Assembly (NCBI GenBank): GCA_041591915.1
Contig: JBFHRB010000090.1
Span: 1-11,852 of the forward strand
Direction: 5' to 3'
Source of the DNA: JBFHRB01 sp041591915
Lineage (GTDB): Bacteria > Actinomycetota > Nitriliruptoria > Nitriliruptorales > Nitriliruptoraceae
Length of the DNA stretch: 11,852 nt
Both the position numbers and the translations under genes were made by a program. Shown piece by piece: positions 1-7,039 of the stretch. The notes beneath the pieces were generated by a model. The model was not told the DNA's origin, did no database searches, and worked only from the letters and a program-made list of their open reading frames with translations. Position 1 is the stretch's first letter; each line of letters begins with the position of its first letter.

Positions 1-14
1 CCGACCGTTCGACC

Positions 15-20
15 CGAGAG
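15..20 (+). promoter_or_regulatory. Ribosome binding site deciding the first start
   Basis: GAGAGG lies six bases before ATG 27. It overlaps no usable spacing for the in-frame GTG at 21, so it favours ATG 27 as the start of the first gene. Confidence 0.5.
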
Positions 21-26
21 GTGCCC

Positions 27-521
27 ATGGCCGGACTCCGGACCGAGTACCCGTTCGTCCTCCCCAAGGGGTACGTCGACGGCGACGGTGTCGTGCACCG
101 TGAGGGCCGCATGCGGCTCGCCACGGCACGGGACGAGCTCGAGCCGTTGTCCGACCCGAGGGTCGAGAACGCGGACGACCCCCGCCTCACGGTCATCGTG
201 CTCTCGCGCGTCATCACACGGCTGGGCACGATCGAGCGGCTCAGTCCTCGCGACGTCGAGGACTTCTTCGCCGCCGACCTCGCCCACCTGCAGGACGTGT
301 ACAGCGCGATCAACTACGGCTCGGCCGAGGACATCGCGCGCGTGACCGGCGAGGCCGTGCCCACAGCCGGGCTCGAGGCGGAGGCGGCGCCGGCAGACGC
401 GAACGCGTCGGACGGCGAGGGAGAGGACGCCGCGCCCCTGGAGAAGGAGAAGCCCCGCGGTCGGCGCGCCCGTATCGAGGAGGTCGGCAAGTCCAGGTCG
501 AGACCGGGAGGCAGCGGATGA
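27..521 (+). CDS. Phage tail assembly-type protein of a contractile injection system
   Basis: A 164-residue protein that I read as a small tail-assembly-type protein, of the kind often coded just after the tube genes in actinobacterial CIS loci. Residues 1-100 look folded: an N-terminal part with YPFVLPKGYVD, then a helical stretch with RLTVIVLSRVITRLG and a segment containing VEDFFAADLAHLQDVY. Such proteins are thought to help tube or tape-measure assembly and may not remain in the particle. From about residue 115 the chain is low-complexity, first Ala/Glu/Asp-rich and then Arg/Lys-rich, so probably disordered. I chose ATG 27 because GAGAGG at 15-20 lies six bases before it; an in-frame GTG at 21 would have no spacing from that site. 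Its stop overlaps the next start as ATGA. The family call rests on context and general pattern, not on a catalytic motif. Confidence 0.7.
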   Translation: MAGLRTEYPFVLPKGYVDGDGVVHREGRMRLATARDELEPLSDPRVENADDPRLTVIVLSRVITRLGTIERLSPRDVEDFFAADLAHLQDVYSAINYGSAEDIARVTGEAVPTAGLEAEAAPADANASDGEGEDAAPLEKEKPRGRRARIEEVGKSRSRPGGSG

Positions 522-694
522 CGCGCTACCCGGAGTCCGGGATCTGGGAGGAGGTCGCCTACCTGGCGTACCACCTGCACTGGCCCCTCGACGACCTGCT
601 GGACCTGAGCCACCGGCACCGGGTTCGGCTCATACGACTGGTCGCGGGCGTCGACGGAAAGCGCACGACGAGGATCGGCGATGGCCAAGCGTGA
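518..694 (+). CDS. Small DUF6760-like CIS protein
   Basis: A 58-residue protein. Residues 8-35 carry a recognisable aromatic/helical core (GIWEEVAYLAYHLHWPLDDL) followed by a DLSH segment and basic residues. This matches my memory of the DUF6760 family, short proteins found next to the tube genes in Streptomyces-type CIS loci; their molecular role is not established to my knowledge. The ATG shares bases with the upstream TGA (ATGA), and the 3' end overlaps the next gene by 14 bases. The gene is therefore held inside the operon on both sides, suggesting translational coupling and a matched dose with the tail-assembly and tube proteins. The family match is fairly secure because of the conserved EEVAY..YH.HWPL pattern; the function is unknown. 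Confidence 0.75.
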   Translation: MTRYPESGIWEEVAYLAYHLHWPLDDLLDLSHRHRVRLIRLVAGVDGKRTTRIGDGQA

Positions 695-1151
695 CGACAA
701 CTACCGGTCCAAGGCCGTCACGGCCGGGACCTTCATCGTCGAGGTCGACGGCGTCCGCATCGGCCGCTACTCGGAGGTGTCCGGACTCCAGGTCGAGGTC
801 GAGATGGAGTCCTACAACGAAGGCGGCGTCAACGACTACGTGCACCACCTGCCCGGGCGCATGACCTGGCCCAACATCACCCTGCGCCGGGGCATCACCT
901 ACGACGACAAGCTCCTCAACTGGTTCCACAAGACCTCCGGGAAGAGCTTCGCGGCCAAGGGGAAGATCGAGCGCACGACGGCGGCCATCACGATGGTCAG
1001 CGGGAGCGGGAAGCGGCTGCGCGCCTGGGACCTCGTCGACGCCGTCCCCGTCCGGTGGTCAGGGCCCACGTTCGCGACGACGACGGCCGAGGTGCCTGTC
1101 GAGGAACTGGAGGTGGCCCACCATGGCTTCCGCGTCAAATCCTTCAAGTGA
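681..1151 (+). CDS. gp19-like tail tube / tube-initiator protein
   Basis: A 156-residue protein of the T4 gp19-like tail tube family. Residues 14-40 (AGTFIVEVDGVRIGRYSEVS and on to GLQVEVE) and residues 58-72 (PGRMTWPNITLRRGI) are typical of this family, which forms hexameric rings with a beta-barrel core that stack into the inner tube. The length matches family members such as Afp1 and Afp5. Because it lies directly before the hub and spike genes, and not next to the sheath, it is more likely the Afp5-like ring joining tube to hub than the bulk tube protein; the main tube gene would be upstream of the window. AGGA at 671-674 sits six bases before the ATG. The start lies inside the small upstream gene and the end overlaps the next gene by 29 bases. 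Confidence 0.9.
   Translation: MAKRDDNYRSKAVTAGTFIVEVDGVRIGRYSEVSGLQVEVEMESYNEGGVNDYVHHLPGRMTWPNITLRRGITYDDKLLNWFHKTSGKSFAAKGKIERTTAAITMVSGSGKRLRAWDLVDAVPVRWSGPTFATTTAEVPVEELEVAHHGFRVKSFK
1109..1116 (+). promoter_or_regulatory. Ribosome binding site inside the tube gene
   Basis: GGAGGTGG six bases before ATG 1123, within the coding end of the tube gene. It is the main evidence that translation of the following uncharacterised gene really begins 29 bases before the tube gene ends. Confidence 0.6.
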
Positions 1152-1611
1152 GGGCATCGCCCGCACGGCGCGGCGCCTGAGCGACCCGCGCAACGGCCAC
1201 GCCTTCGGCGTGGCATCACGACGCATGTCGCGCAACGCCGAGGTCCAGGCCACCGGGCTGCAGCGACGCCTCCTCGGACGTGCCCCCGTCAGCGAACCGC
1301 CCTGGGGCGTGTGGCCGCAGGCCGCCTCCGACTCGCCGAGCGCGGCGATCGTCGAGCGCGAGCTCGGGCCCGCGATGGCCGCGTTCGCGCGCGAGCTCTG
1401 GCGCAAGCGGGGCGGCGACCGCCAGCCCCCGCCGCGCGGCCTGCCGCTGCTCGCTCGACGTGGCAGTGACACGGACATGGGCGAGGACACCGGACCCGGG
1501 GGGTTGGCCCGCCGGATGGTGCCCGTCGACGGCGGACAGCGGGGCGACATCCGGGCCCTGCTGGACGAGGCCGGCGTGCCGACGGGCCTCGACCTCGGAG
1601 GTGGCCTGTGA
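1123..1611 (+). CDS. Uncharacterised CIS operon protein between tube and LysM hub
   Basis: A 162-residue protein that I do not recognise. It is rich in Arg, Ala, Gly and Pro. The N-terminal half is strongly basic (ARTARRLSDP, ASRRMSRNAEV, QRRLLGRA), the middle has a probable helix around AAIVERELGPAMAAFARELW (residues 73-92), and the C-terminal part is Gly/Asp-rich and ends GLDLGGGL. There is no signal peptide or membrane segment. Its reality is supported by a strong ribosome site (1109-1116), by the GTGA overlap with the next gene, and by continuous coupling on both sides. Its position matches that of the small, poorly understood Afp6 gene in the Afp cluster, but I see no similarity that would make it an Afp6 homologue. 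A structural adaptor or assembly factor at the tube-hub boundary is the simplest guess. Confidence 0.7.
   Translation: MASASNPSSEGIARTARRLSDPRNGHAFGVASRRMSRNAEVQATGLQRRLLGRAPVSEPPWGVWPQAASDSPSAAIVERELGPAMAAFARELWRKRGGDRQPPPRGLPLLARRGSDTDMGEDTGPGGLARRMVPVDGGQRGDIRALLDEAGVPTGLDLGGGL
1597..1604 (+). promoter_or_regulatory. Ribosome binding site for the LysM hub gene
   Basis: GGAGGTGG, with its GGAGG core six bases before GTG 1608. It supports that GTG start, which overlaps the upstream stop as GTGA. Confidence 0.55.
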
Positions 1612-2270
1612 GCGCCAAGCGATCCAACCAGAAGGCCTTCCTCGAGACGGAGACCGGCAAGCGCATCCCGTGCCTGTTCAACCCCGAGAAGCTCCAGATC
1701 GGCCTGTCGACCAACTGGAAGGGCGAGGAGATCCCCGGCCAGGAGGCCCCGATCCTCAAGTACGGCGGCGGTGGTTCCGGCACGATCGACGTCGAGCTCT
1801 TCTTCGACACCACCGACGACGGCTCGCCCGTGACCAAGCACACCGACAAGCTCATCGACCTCCTCAAGGTCGACACGAGCATCAAGGGCTACAGCGAGGC
1901 CAAGCAGAACGGCCGGCCCCCCTGGGTGCGCTTCCACTGGGGGAAGTTCCACAGCTTCAAGTCGGTCCTCACCGATCTCGACCTGCAGTTCACCTACTTC
2001 GCTCCGGACGGCAAGCCGCTGCGTGCCACGGCCGGACTGACGCTCGTCCAGTACGAGCCCGAGGAGGACTGGCCGAAGCAGAACCCGACCTCGGGGACGC
2101 CGAAGCCTGCGCGGTCCCACCTCGTCCAGCCGGGCGAGACGCTCGATCGCATCGCCGCTCGGTACTACGACGACCCGACCAAGTGGCGACAGCTCGCCGA
2201 ACTCAACGGGATCCGTGATCCGTTCGACGTCTCGGCCGGGATGCTCGTCGACGTGCCGGTGGAGGACTGA
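1608..2270 (+). CDS. LysM-domain tube/hub adaptor protein (Afp7-like)
   Basis: A 220-residue baseplate protein. Residues 1-150 form the conserved CIS tube/hub-adaptor part: an early KAFLETETGKRIPCLFNPEK segment, followed by NWKGEEIPGQEAPILKYGGG and ELFFDTTDDG. Residues 169-217 are a LysM domain (HLVQPGETLDRIAARYYDDP, then LAELNGI and AGMLVDVP). In Afp and PVC the equivalent protein (Afp7) sits between tube and spike, and in T4 gp53 a LysM-like fold clamps baseplate parts together, so LysM here is probably structural and not a cell-wall binder. Length and domain order fit the family well. The GTG start overlaps the previous stop (GTGA). The spike gene follows after two bases, as expected for partners that meet in the baseplate centre. 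Confidence 0.9.
   Translation: MSAKRSNQKAFLETETGKRIPCLFNPEKLQIGLSTNWKGEEIPGQEAPILKYGGGGSGTIDVELFFDTTDDGSPVTKHTDKLIDLLKVDTSIKGYSEAKQNGRPPWVRFHWGKFHSFKSVLTDLDLQFTYFAPDGKPLRATAGLTLVQYEPEEDWPKQNPTSGTPKPARSHLVQPGETLDRIAARYYDDPTKWRQLAELNGIRDPFDVSAGMLVDVPVED
2261..2265 (+). promoter_or_regulatory. Ribosome binding site for the spike gene
   Basis: GGAGG seven bases before GTG 2273, located inside the last codons of the LysM gene. A second in-frame GTG follows at 2276, ten bases from the site, so either may be used; the proteins differ by one residue. Confidence 0.55.
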
Positions 2271-2272
2271 CC

Positions 2273-4123
2273 GTGGTGACGCGGACCGCCCTGACGCCCA
2301 CCGTCGAGATCGGTGGCAAGAAGGACGTCATCCCCGAGGGCAAGCTCCTGAGCGTCACCGTTCGGCAGGCGGTCGGCACCGCCGACGTCGCCGAGGTGCT
2401 CGTCGACGACGATGAGTTCGAGCTGTTCGACAAGGGAACCGTCGAGATCGGCAAGGACCTCGAGGTCAAGTTCCAGTCCTCCGACGCCAAGTTCGTCTCG
2501 GTCTTCAAGGGACCGATCACCTCCGTCGGGATCCGCGCGGACGCGGACAGCGGCGGGATCGCCCGACTCGCCATCCAGGCCCGCGACCGCACGCACCAGC
2601 TCGCCCTGGCGTCGGAGTTCACGACCTACCTCAAGCAGTCCGTCGGTGACGTGGTCAAGGCGATCGCGGGCCGGCACAGCCTGACGGCGAAGGTGTGGCC
2701 GGAGCTCCCAACGGTCAAGGAGGACTACCGCGTCCAGTGGACCACCGACCACGCGTTCCTGACGGAGCTGGCACGCCTCCACGGCTGCGAGTGGTACCTC
2801 GATGGCAAGGAGCTCCACTTCCGGCCTCGGCCCAAGAGCCCGAAGGGCCCGACGCTCAGGCGCAGTGACCAGTCGTTGCAGGAGTTCCGGGCCGAGTTCA
2901 CGGGTGTGAACGTGCCGAAGAAGGTCGAGGTGCACGGCTTCGACCCGAAGACCCAGAAGGCCTACAAGGGGGCGGCGAAGCAGCAGGTCCTCGACGGCAA
3001 GGAGGGCGAGTCGGGCACGAGCGCCAAGTTCGTACATGACGGTTGGAAGGCCGGAGCCAAGGCGTTCGGCAAGCCGCTCGCGGTGGCGGACCACGCGACA
3101 CGTGATGCCAAGGAGGCGGAGGCGGTCGCTTCGGGGCTCGCGCGCGAGATGGTCAGCGCCGGGCTCAACGTCCAGGGCATCGCCTGGGGCGAGCCCGAGA
3201 TCAAGGCGGGGGAAGCGGTCGAGATCGAGGAGATGGGCACGCGCCTGAGTGGTACGTACTACGTCAGCCAGGTCGTCCACGAGTTCCGGCCGGAACAGGA
3301 CCTGCGGACCCACTTCACCTGCGGACCGCAGCATGCACCCCCGCCACCGTGGCTGGCGACCGGCAACGGCAGCGGCACGGCCGACTGGGCGAGCCGAGGG
3401 CCCGTCACCGCGGTCGTCACCAACCTCCAGGACCCCGAGAAGCTCGGCCGGATCAAGGTCAAGTTCCCGTCCCTCGGCGACGTCGAGAGCGACTGGGCGT
3501 ACGTCCTGACTCAGGGTGCGGGCACGGGGCGCGGCATCGACTTCCGCCCGCAGGTCAACGATGTCGTGCTCGTGCTCTTCGAGCGGGGTGACCCGCGCTT
3601 CCCGGTGGTGCTCGGGAGCCTGTGGACGAAGAAGGGCGATCACCCGACCGCGGGTATCAAGGAGGACAACGGATCGCTGGCAGACATGGCCGTCACCTCG
3701 CGTGCCGGGCATGCCCTGACGTTCTCGGACGGGGGCGCGAAGGCCAAGGCCGGGGACAAGGACCGGCGCATCACCCTGGCCTGCGGCGATGGTGAGACCT
3801 TCATCGAGCTGAACGAGGACAAGAAGAAGGGCGTGGTGATCGAGGCGCCCCAGGACGGCAACCTCACCCTTCGCGCGGGCATGAGTGAGCTCAAGCTCGA
3901 TGACAAGGGGAACATCACCATCAAGACCAAGAAGGGCACGTTCACGATCGAGGCGCCGAAGCTCGTGAAGGTCGACAGCAAGCAGAAGGTGGAGGTCACG
4001 GCCGTGCAGGGCGTCAAGCTCGAGGCCAAGGCCGGGAAGTTCGAGGCAGCCGGACTCCAGGCCGAGGTCGCTGGCAAGACGACGCTCGACCTCAAGGGGC
4101 CGGCCAGCGTGAAGATCAACTGA
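2273..4123 (+). CDS. VgrG-like central spike / hub protein (Afp8-like)
   Basis: A 616-residue spike protein, expected to form the trimeric hub and needle that pierces the target membrane. Residues 1-345 correspond to the gp27-like hub part (for example TDHAFLTELARLHGCEWYLD and GTYYVSQVVHEFRPEQDL). Residues 376-451 are the gp5-like OB-fold (GPVTAVVTNLQDPEKLGRIK to PVVLGSLW). Residues from about 490 to the end form a repetitive, Lys/Glu-rich beta-strand region (GNLTLRAGMSELKLDDKGNI, then TIKTKKGTFTIEA) typical of the gp5 beta-helix needle, ending GPASVKIN. No enzymatic extension follows the needle, so this is a structural spike and not an evolved effector VgrG. The start may be GTG 2273 or GTG 2276. 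The gp25 gene follows after 11 bases. Homologues in Afp/PVC are spikes topped by a PAAR protein; no PAAR gene is present nearby. Confidence 0.93.
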   Translation: MVTRTALTPTVEIGGKKDVIPEGKLLSVTVRQAVGTADVAEVLVDDDEFELFDKGTVEIGKDLEVKFQSSDAKFVSVFKGPITSVGIRADADSGGIARLAIQARDRTHQLALASEFTTYLKQSVGDVVKAIAGRHSLTAKVWPELPTVKEDYRVQWTTDHAFLTELARLHGCEWYLDGKELHFRPRPKSPKGPTLRRSDQSLQEFRAEFTGVNVPKKVEVHGFDPKTQKAYKGAAKQQVLDGKEGESGTSAKFVHDGWKAGAKAFGKPLAVADHATRDAKEAEAVASGLAREMVSAGLNVQGIAWGEPEIKAGEAVEIEEMGTRLSGTYYVSQVVHEFRPEQDLRTHFTCGPQHAPPPPWLATGNGSGTADWASRGPVTAVVTNLQDPEKLGRIKVKFPSLGDVESDWAYVLTQGAGTGRGIDFRPQVNDVVLVLFERGDPRFPVVLGSLWTKKGDHPTAGIKEDNGSLADMAVTSRAGHALTFSDGGAKAKAGDKDRRITLACGDGETFIELNEDKKKGVVIEAPQDGNLTLRAGMSELKLDDKGNITIKTKKGTFTIEAPKLVKVDSKQKVEVTAVQGVKLEAKAGKFEAAGLQAEVAGKTTLDLKGPASVKIN

Positions 4124-4134
4124 GGGAGAGGTAC

Positions 4135-4563
4135 GTGGCAGACCGTGGTGTTCCGTCGTTCGTCGGCAGCGGGCTGTCGTTCCCGCTGCGGATCGGGCCG
4201 AACGGATCGATCGGGTTGTCGCACGGCGTGGCCGACATCGAGAAGTCGATGCGGGTGATCCTGTCGACCGCCGTGGGGGAGCGGCCGATGCGACCGGAGT
4301 TCGGGTGCAGGATCTGGGACCTGCTGTTCGAACCCATCAACGCGAACACCATCGGGCTCATGGAGGACGCGGTGCGCCAGGCCCTGTCGCGGTGGGAGCC
4401 ACGTGCGGAGGTCGACTCGGTCGACGTCACCCCCGACGAGTCCGGTCTGGGCGCGGTCAACATCGCCATCGGCTACCGCGTCCGGGCGAACAACGACCGC
4501 CGGAACCTGGTCCACCCGTTCTACCTGATCCCCGGCGAGGGCGACGAGGGAGTCGAGGCATGA
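4135..4563 (+). CDS. gp25-like baseplate wedge protein (Afp9-like)
   Basis: A 142-residue protein of the GPW/gp25 family, a baseplate wedge component that nucleates sheath assembly and is among the most conserved CIS parts. The family signature is plain at residues 31-66: GVADIEKSMRVILSTAVGER, then PMRPEFG and IWDLLFE. The GERPMRPEFG core (48-57) corresponds to the conserved gp25 motif used for inter-subunit contacts. The C-terminal part has alternating hydrophobic strands (AVNIAIGYRVRANN) as expected. GGGAG at 4124-4128 precedes the GTG start by six bases, in the only real gap (11 bases) of the window. The stop overlaps the following baseplate J start as ATGA. Length is typical for the family. 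Confidence 0.94.
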   Translation: MADRGVPSFVGSGLSFPLRIGPNGSIGLSHGVADIEKSMRVILSTAVGERPMRPEFGCRIWDLLFEPINANTIGLMEDAVRQALSRWEPRAEVDSVDVTPDESGLGAVNIAIGYRVRANNDRRNLVHPFYLIPGEGDEGVEA

Positions 4564-6491
4564 CGCTGCAGGTACCCAACCTCGATGACCGACGGTTCCA
4601 GGACCTCGTCGACGAGGCGAAGCGGATGATCCCGGGCCTCGTGCCCGAGTGGACCAACCACAACGTCGCCGACCCGGGCGTCGCCCTGATCGAACTCTTC
4701 GCGTGGATGAGCGAGCAGGTCATCTTCCGGCTCAACCAGGTCCCCGAGAAGCTCTACATCGAGTTCCTGAACCTTCTCGGGACCGCCCCGTTCCCGGCCT
4801 CGGCCGCGCGGGTACCGCTGACGTTCTGGCTTGCTGGCGTCCCCGACGGCCCCGTGACGATCCCCGCGGGGATCGAGGTCACGACCGAGCAGGGTGGCGT
4901 GGTCTTCGCGACGCTCGACGAGCTACGGATCGTGCAGCCCGAGCTGAAGGCGGCGATGACGTCCGTGGGCGAGGGCACGTACGTCGACGTCCTCCCCGAG
5001 CTCAACTACGACCGCGACTCGGTCGCGTGCTTCCAGTCGGAGCCGGTGGCGCCGGACGACGCCCTCAACCTCGGATTCGACGTCTCCCTCGCCGGCCAGA
5101 TGCTCGACCTGACGGTCAGCACGGCGGGTCGTGGTGTCGGGGTCGACCCGGAGAACGCACCGATCGCCTGGGAGGCCTGGAGCGGCGAACACTGGCTCCG
5201 CGCCAAGGTCATCTCCGACACGACCGGAGGGCTGAACCGGGACGGGTCCGTGCAGATCGTGATCCCGGCGGCGCACGAGCCGCTCGTCCTCAGCGGCGAG
5301 CGCGCCTTCTGGGTCCGCGTGCGGCTGCTGCCGACGCGCCCCGGTGCGCCGACCTTCAGCACCTCACCGAGGATCGCGGACATCGCCGTGTCGTGTCGTG
5401 GCGGTTCGGTGGTGGCCGAGCACGCACGCACGATCGAGAACGAGCTCGCCGGCACGAGCGAGGGCACGGCCGGGCAGCGCTTCCTGCTCGAGAACCGCCC
5501 CGTCCTCCCGCGTGAGGACGGCGAGCACGTGGTCGTGACCCTCAGCGGCGTCGACGAGATCTGGACGGAGGTCGACGACTTCAGCGCCTCCGGCCCGACG
5601 GACCGCCACGTGCGCTTCGACAACGCCGCGGGCGCCATCGAGTTCGGACCGAGCATCCGATACCCGGACGGGACGACCGTCCAGCACGGGGCGATCCCGC
5701 ACTTCGGCGCCCAGATCGGGGTCTCGCGATATCGCACCGGCGGCGGCGCCGTCGGCAACGTCGGCGCGGGGGCGCTCACGTTCCTGCGCACGGCCGTCGC
5801 CTACGTCGACGCGGTGTCCAACCTCGAGCCGGCCAGGGGCGGCGTGGACCCCGAGGCGGTCGACGAGGTCATGGAGCGCGGCCCGCGAAGCCTGCGTACG
5901 GGCCAGCGGGCAGTCACGCCCTCCGACTACGAGCAGCTCACCCTCGAGTCCACCCCGGCGGTGGCCCGGGCCCTGTGCATCCCGCCGCCCGACCCAGCGG
6001 AGCCCATCCGCGTGCTCGTCGTGCCATCGACGGACGCGCCCGCGGAGTCGCTCGTGCTCGACGACTTCGCACTGACCCCCGAGCTGTTCGCTGCCGTGTC
6101 GAACCACCTGGACGACCGACGCACCATCGGGGCGCGCCTGCGCGTGACGGCGCCGTACTACCAGGGCGTGAGTGTCGTCGCGCGCGTCCGAGCCATCGCT
6201 GGTCGGTCGCCCGTCGCCGTGAAGGACCGGGTGATGGCCGCGATCGCGCGCTACCTGAGTCCGCTCGAGGGAGGGCCGTCGGGAACCGGCTGGCCCTTCG
6301 GGGCAGAGCTCAACACGGCGGGTCTGACCGTCGTGCTGGAGGACGTTCCCGGTGTCAGCGCGGTCGATGAGCTGGTCCTGTTCGAGTTCGACCTCCGCAA
6401 CCGGCAGCGGCTCGGTGACCCCGTCGACGCGATCGACCTCGAGGAGGGCGCGTTGTTCCTGAGCGGGCGGACACAGGTGGTGGTTCGGTGA
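4560..6491 (+). CDS. Baseplate J-like wedge protein (Afp11-like)
   Basis: A 643-residue baseplate assembly protein, related to P2 gpJ and T4 gp6, which forms the ring of wedges around the hub. Visible marks are the N-terminal helix with DPGVALIELFAWM (residues 38-50) and LNQVPEKLYIEFLNLLG, a beta-rich middle part (PVTIPAGIEVTTEQGGVVFA), a central insertion with aromatic/Trp residues (APIAWEAWSGEHWLRAKV), and a C-terminal part with RAVTPSDYEQL (450-460) and VPGVSAVDELVLFEFD. The reading frame stays open upstream to 4305, but ATG 4560 is the right start: it shares bases with the gp25 stop, and family proteins begin with a PNLDDRRFQDLV-type sequence exactly there. It is followed by the gpI-like gene with a GTGA overlap, the usual J-I order. 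Confidence 0.93.
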   Translation: MTLQVPNLDDRRFQDLVDEAKRMIPGLVPEWTNHNVADPGVALIELFAWMSEQVIFRLNQVPEKLYIEFLNLLGTAPFPASAARVPLTFWLAGVPDGPVTIPAGIEVTTEQGGVVFATLDELRIVQPELKAAMTSVGEGTYVDVLPELNYDRDSVACFQSEPVAPDDALNLGFDVSLAGQMLDLTVSTAGRGVGVDPENAPIAWEAWSGEHWLRAKVISDTTGGLNRDGSVQIVIPAAHEPLVLSGERAFWVRVRLLPTRPGAPTFSTSPRIADIAVSCRGGSVVAEHARTIENELAGTSEGTAGQRFLLENRPVLPREDGEHVVVTLSGVDEIWTEVDDFSASGPTDRHVRFDNAAGAIEFGPSIRYPDGTTVQHGAIPHFGAQIGVSRYRTGGGAVGNVGAGALTFLRTAVAYVDAVSNLEPARGGVDPEAVDEVMERGPRSLRTGQRAVTPSDYEQLTLESTPAVARALCIPPPDPAEPIRVLVVPSTDAPAESLVLDDFALTPELFAAVSNHLDDRRTIGARLRVTAPYYQGVSVVARVRAIAGRSPVAVKDRVMAAIARYLSPLEGGPSGTGWPFGAELNTAGLTVVLEDVPGVSAVDELVLFEFDLRNRQRLGDPVDAIDLEEGALFLSGRTQVVVR

Positions 6492-7039
6492 GCGCCGTGC
6501 AGAGCCTGCAGCACGCCGCCGGCTACCCGCCGGGCTGGCTCGTCAGCCAACTTCCCGTCGGCATGCGGGACGACGACCTGCTGGTCCGCCTCACGACCAT
6601 CTTCGAGCGCGTGGGGGCCACCCTCCGGGCCGGCGCGGACAGCGTCGAGCACGTCGCCGACACGACGGTGACGTCACCGCGGATGCTCACCTATCTCGGG
6701 AACTGGCTGGGCTACGACCTCCTCGACGACAACCTCCCGATCGAGCGCCAGCGCGACATCATCGCCGCACTCGGTGAGGCGCTGCCGCTGCGCGGAACGG
6801 CTCCGGGCCTGCAGCGCATGCTGGAGGCCGTGACCGGCGCGGAGGTGCGCATCGACGAACCCGGCTGCGTGCTCGACGACGAGGCACCGATGCCCGAGCC
6901 GGGTGGTGTGGCCGTTACGGTCGCGTCTTCAGGTCACCTCCGACCCCACGAGCTCGAGGCGTGGGTGCGCGACGAGGTCCCGGCACACCTGCCGGTGACC
7001 ATCACGATCGACCCCGAGTTGGGAGGTGAGGCCAGATGA
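6488..7039 (+). CDS. gpI-like phage tail protein (baseplate wedge partner)
   Basis: A 183-residue protein of the P2 gpI-like tail protein family. The best marks are a helix with PRMLTYLGNWLGYDL (residues 65-79) and ERQRDIIAALGEALPLRGTA leading to PGLQRMLEAVTG (up to 117), a conserved helix-turn pattern of the family. The C-terminal third is beta-rich (GGVAVTVASSG, LPVTITID). In P2-like tails gpI partners gpJ in the baseplate wedge; in CIS clusters the equivalent is coded next to the baseplate J protein, as here. AGGTGG at 6475-6480 is seven bases before the GTG start, which overlaps the previous stop. The final codons overlap the zinc-ribbon gene. No fibre domain follows the family domain, so this protein does not supply receptor binding. 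Confidence 0.88.
   Translation: MSAVQSLQHAAGYPPGWLVSQLPVGMRDDDLLVRLTTIFERVGATLRAGADSVEHVADTTVTSPRMLTYLGNWLGYDLLDDNLPIERQRDIIAALGEALPLRGTAPGLQRMLEAVTGAEVRIDEPGCVLDDEAPMPEPGGVAVTVASSGHLRPHELEAWVRDEVPAHLPVTITIDPELGGEAR
7022..7029 (+). promoter_or_regulatory. Strong ribosome binding site for the zinc-ribbon gene
   Basis: GGAGGTGA, the strongest Shine-Dalgarno match seen in the window, six bases before ATG 7036. It lies in the coding end of the gpI-like gene and suggests good translation of the zinc-ribbon membrane protein. Confidence 0.55.

Noticed and set aside
362..694. Programmed -1 frameshift joining the tail-assembly protein to the 58-residue protein, as in many phage tail chaperones
   Set aside because: The -1 frame is indeed open from at least 302 up to the 58-residue gene, but I see no convincing slippery heptamer, and the small gene has its own ATG in an ATGA overlap. 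Open alternative frames are common at this GC content.
1059..2120. Minus-strand open frame of 353 codons opposite the unknown protein and LysM gene
   Set aside because: Composition is that of a shadow frame, and it would contradict tight plus-strand coupling with good ribosome sites.
1608..2270. LysM protein as a peptidoglycan hydrolase or cell-wall effector
   Set aside because: No hydrolase domain accompanies LysM, there is no signal peptide, and the position and N-terminal part fit the structural CIS hub adaptor.
2165..3712. Minus-strand open frame of 515 codons opposite the spike gene
   Set aside because: It lies across the well-supported VgrG-like gene and has no family pattern.
4124..4134. 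Internal promoter or terminator in the only intergenic gap
   Set aside because: The gap is 11 bases long and is used up by the ribosome binding site; no hairpin or promoter elements fit.
4305..4559. Possible N-terminal extension of the baseplate J protein by 85 residues
   Set aside because: The extension lies wholly inside the gp25 gene in another frame, is Arg/Gly-rich, and the family N-terminus begins exactly at ATG 4560.
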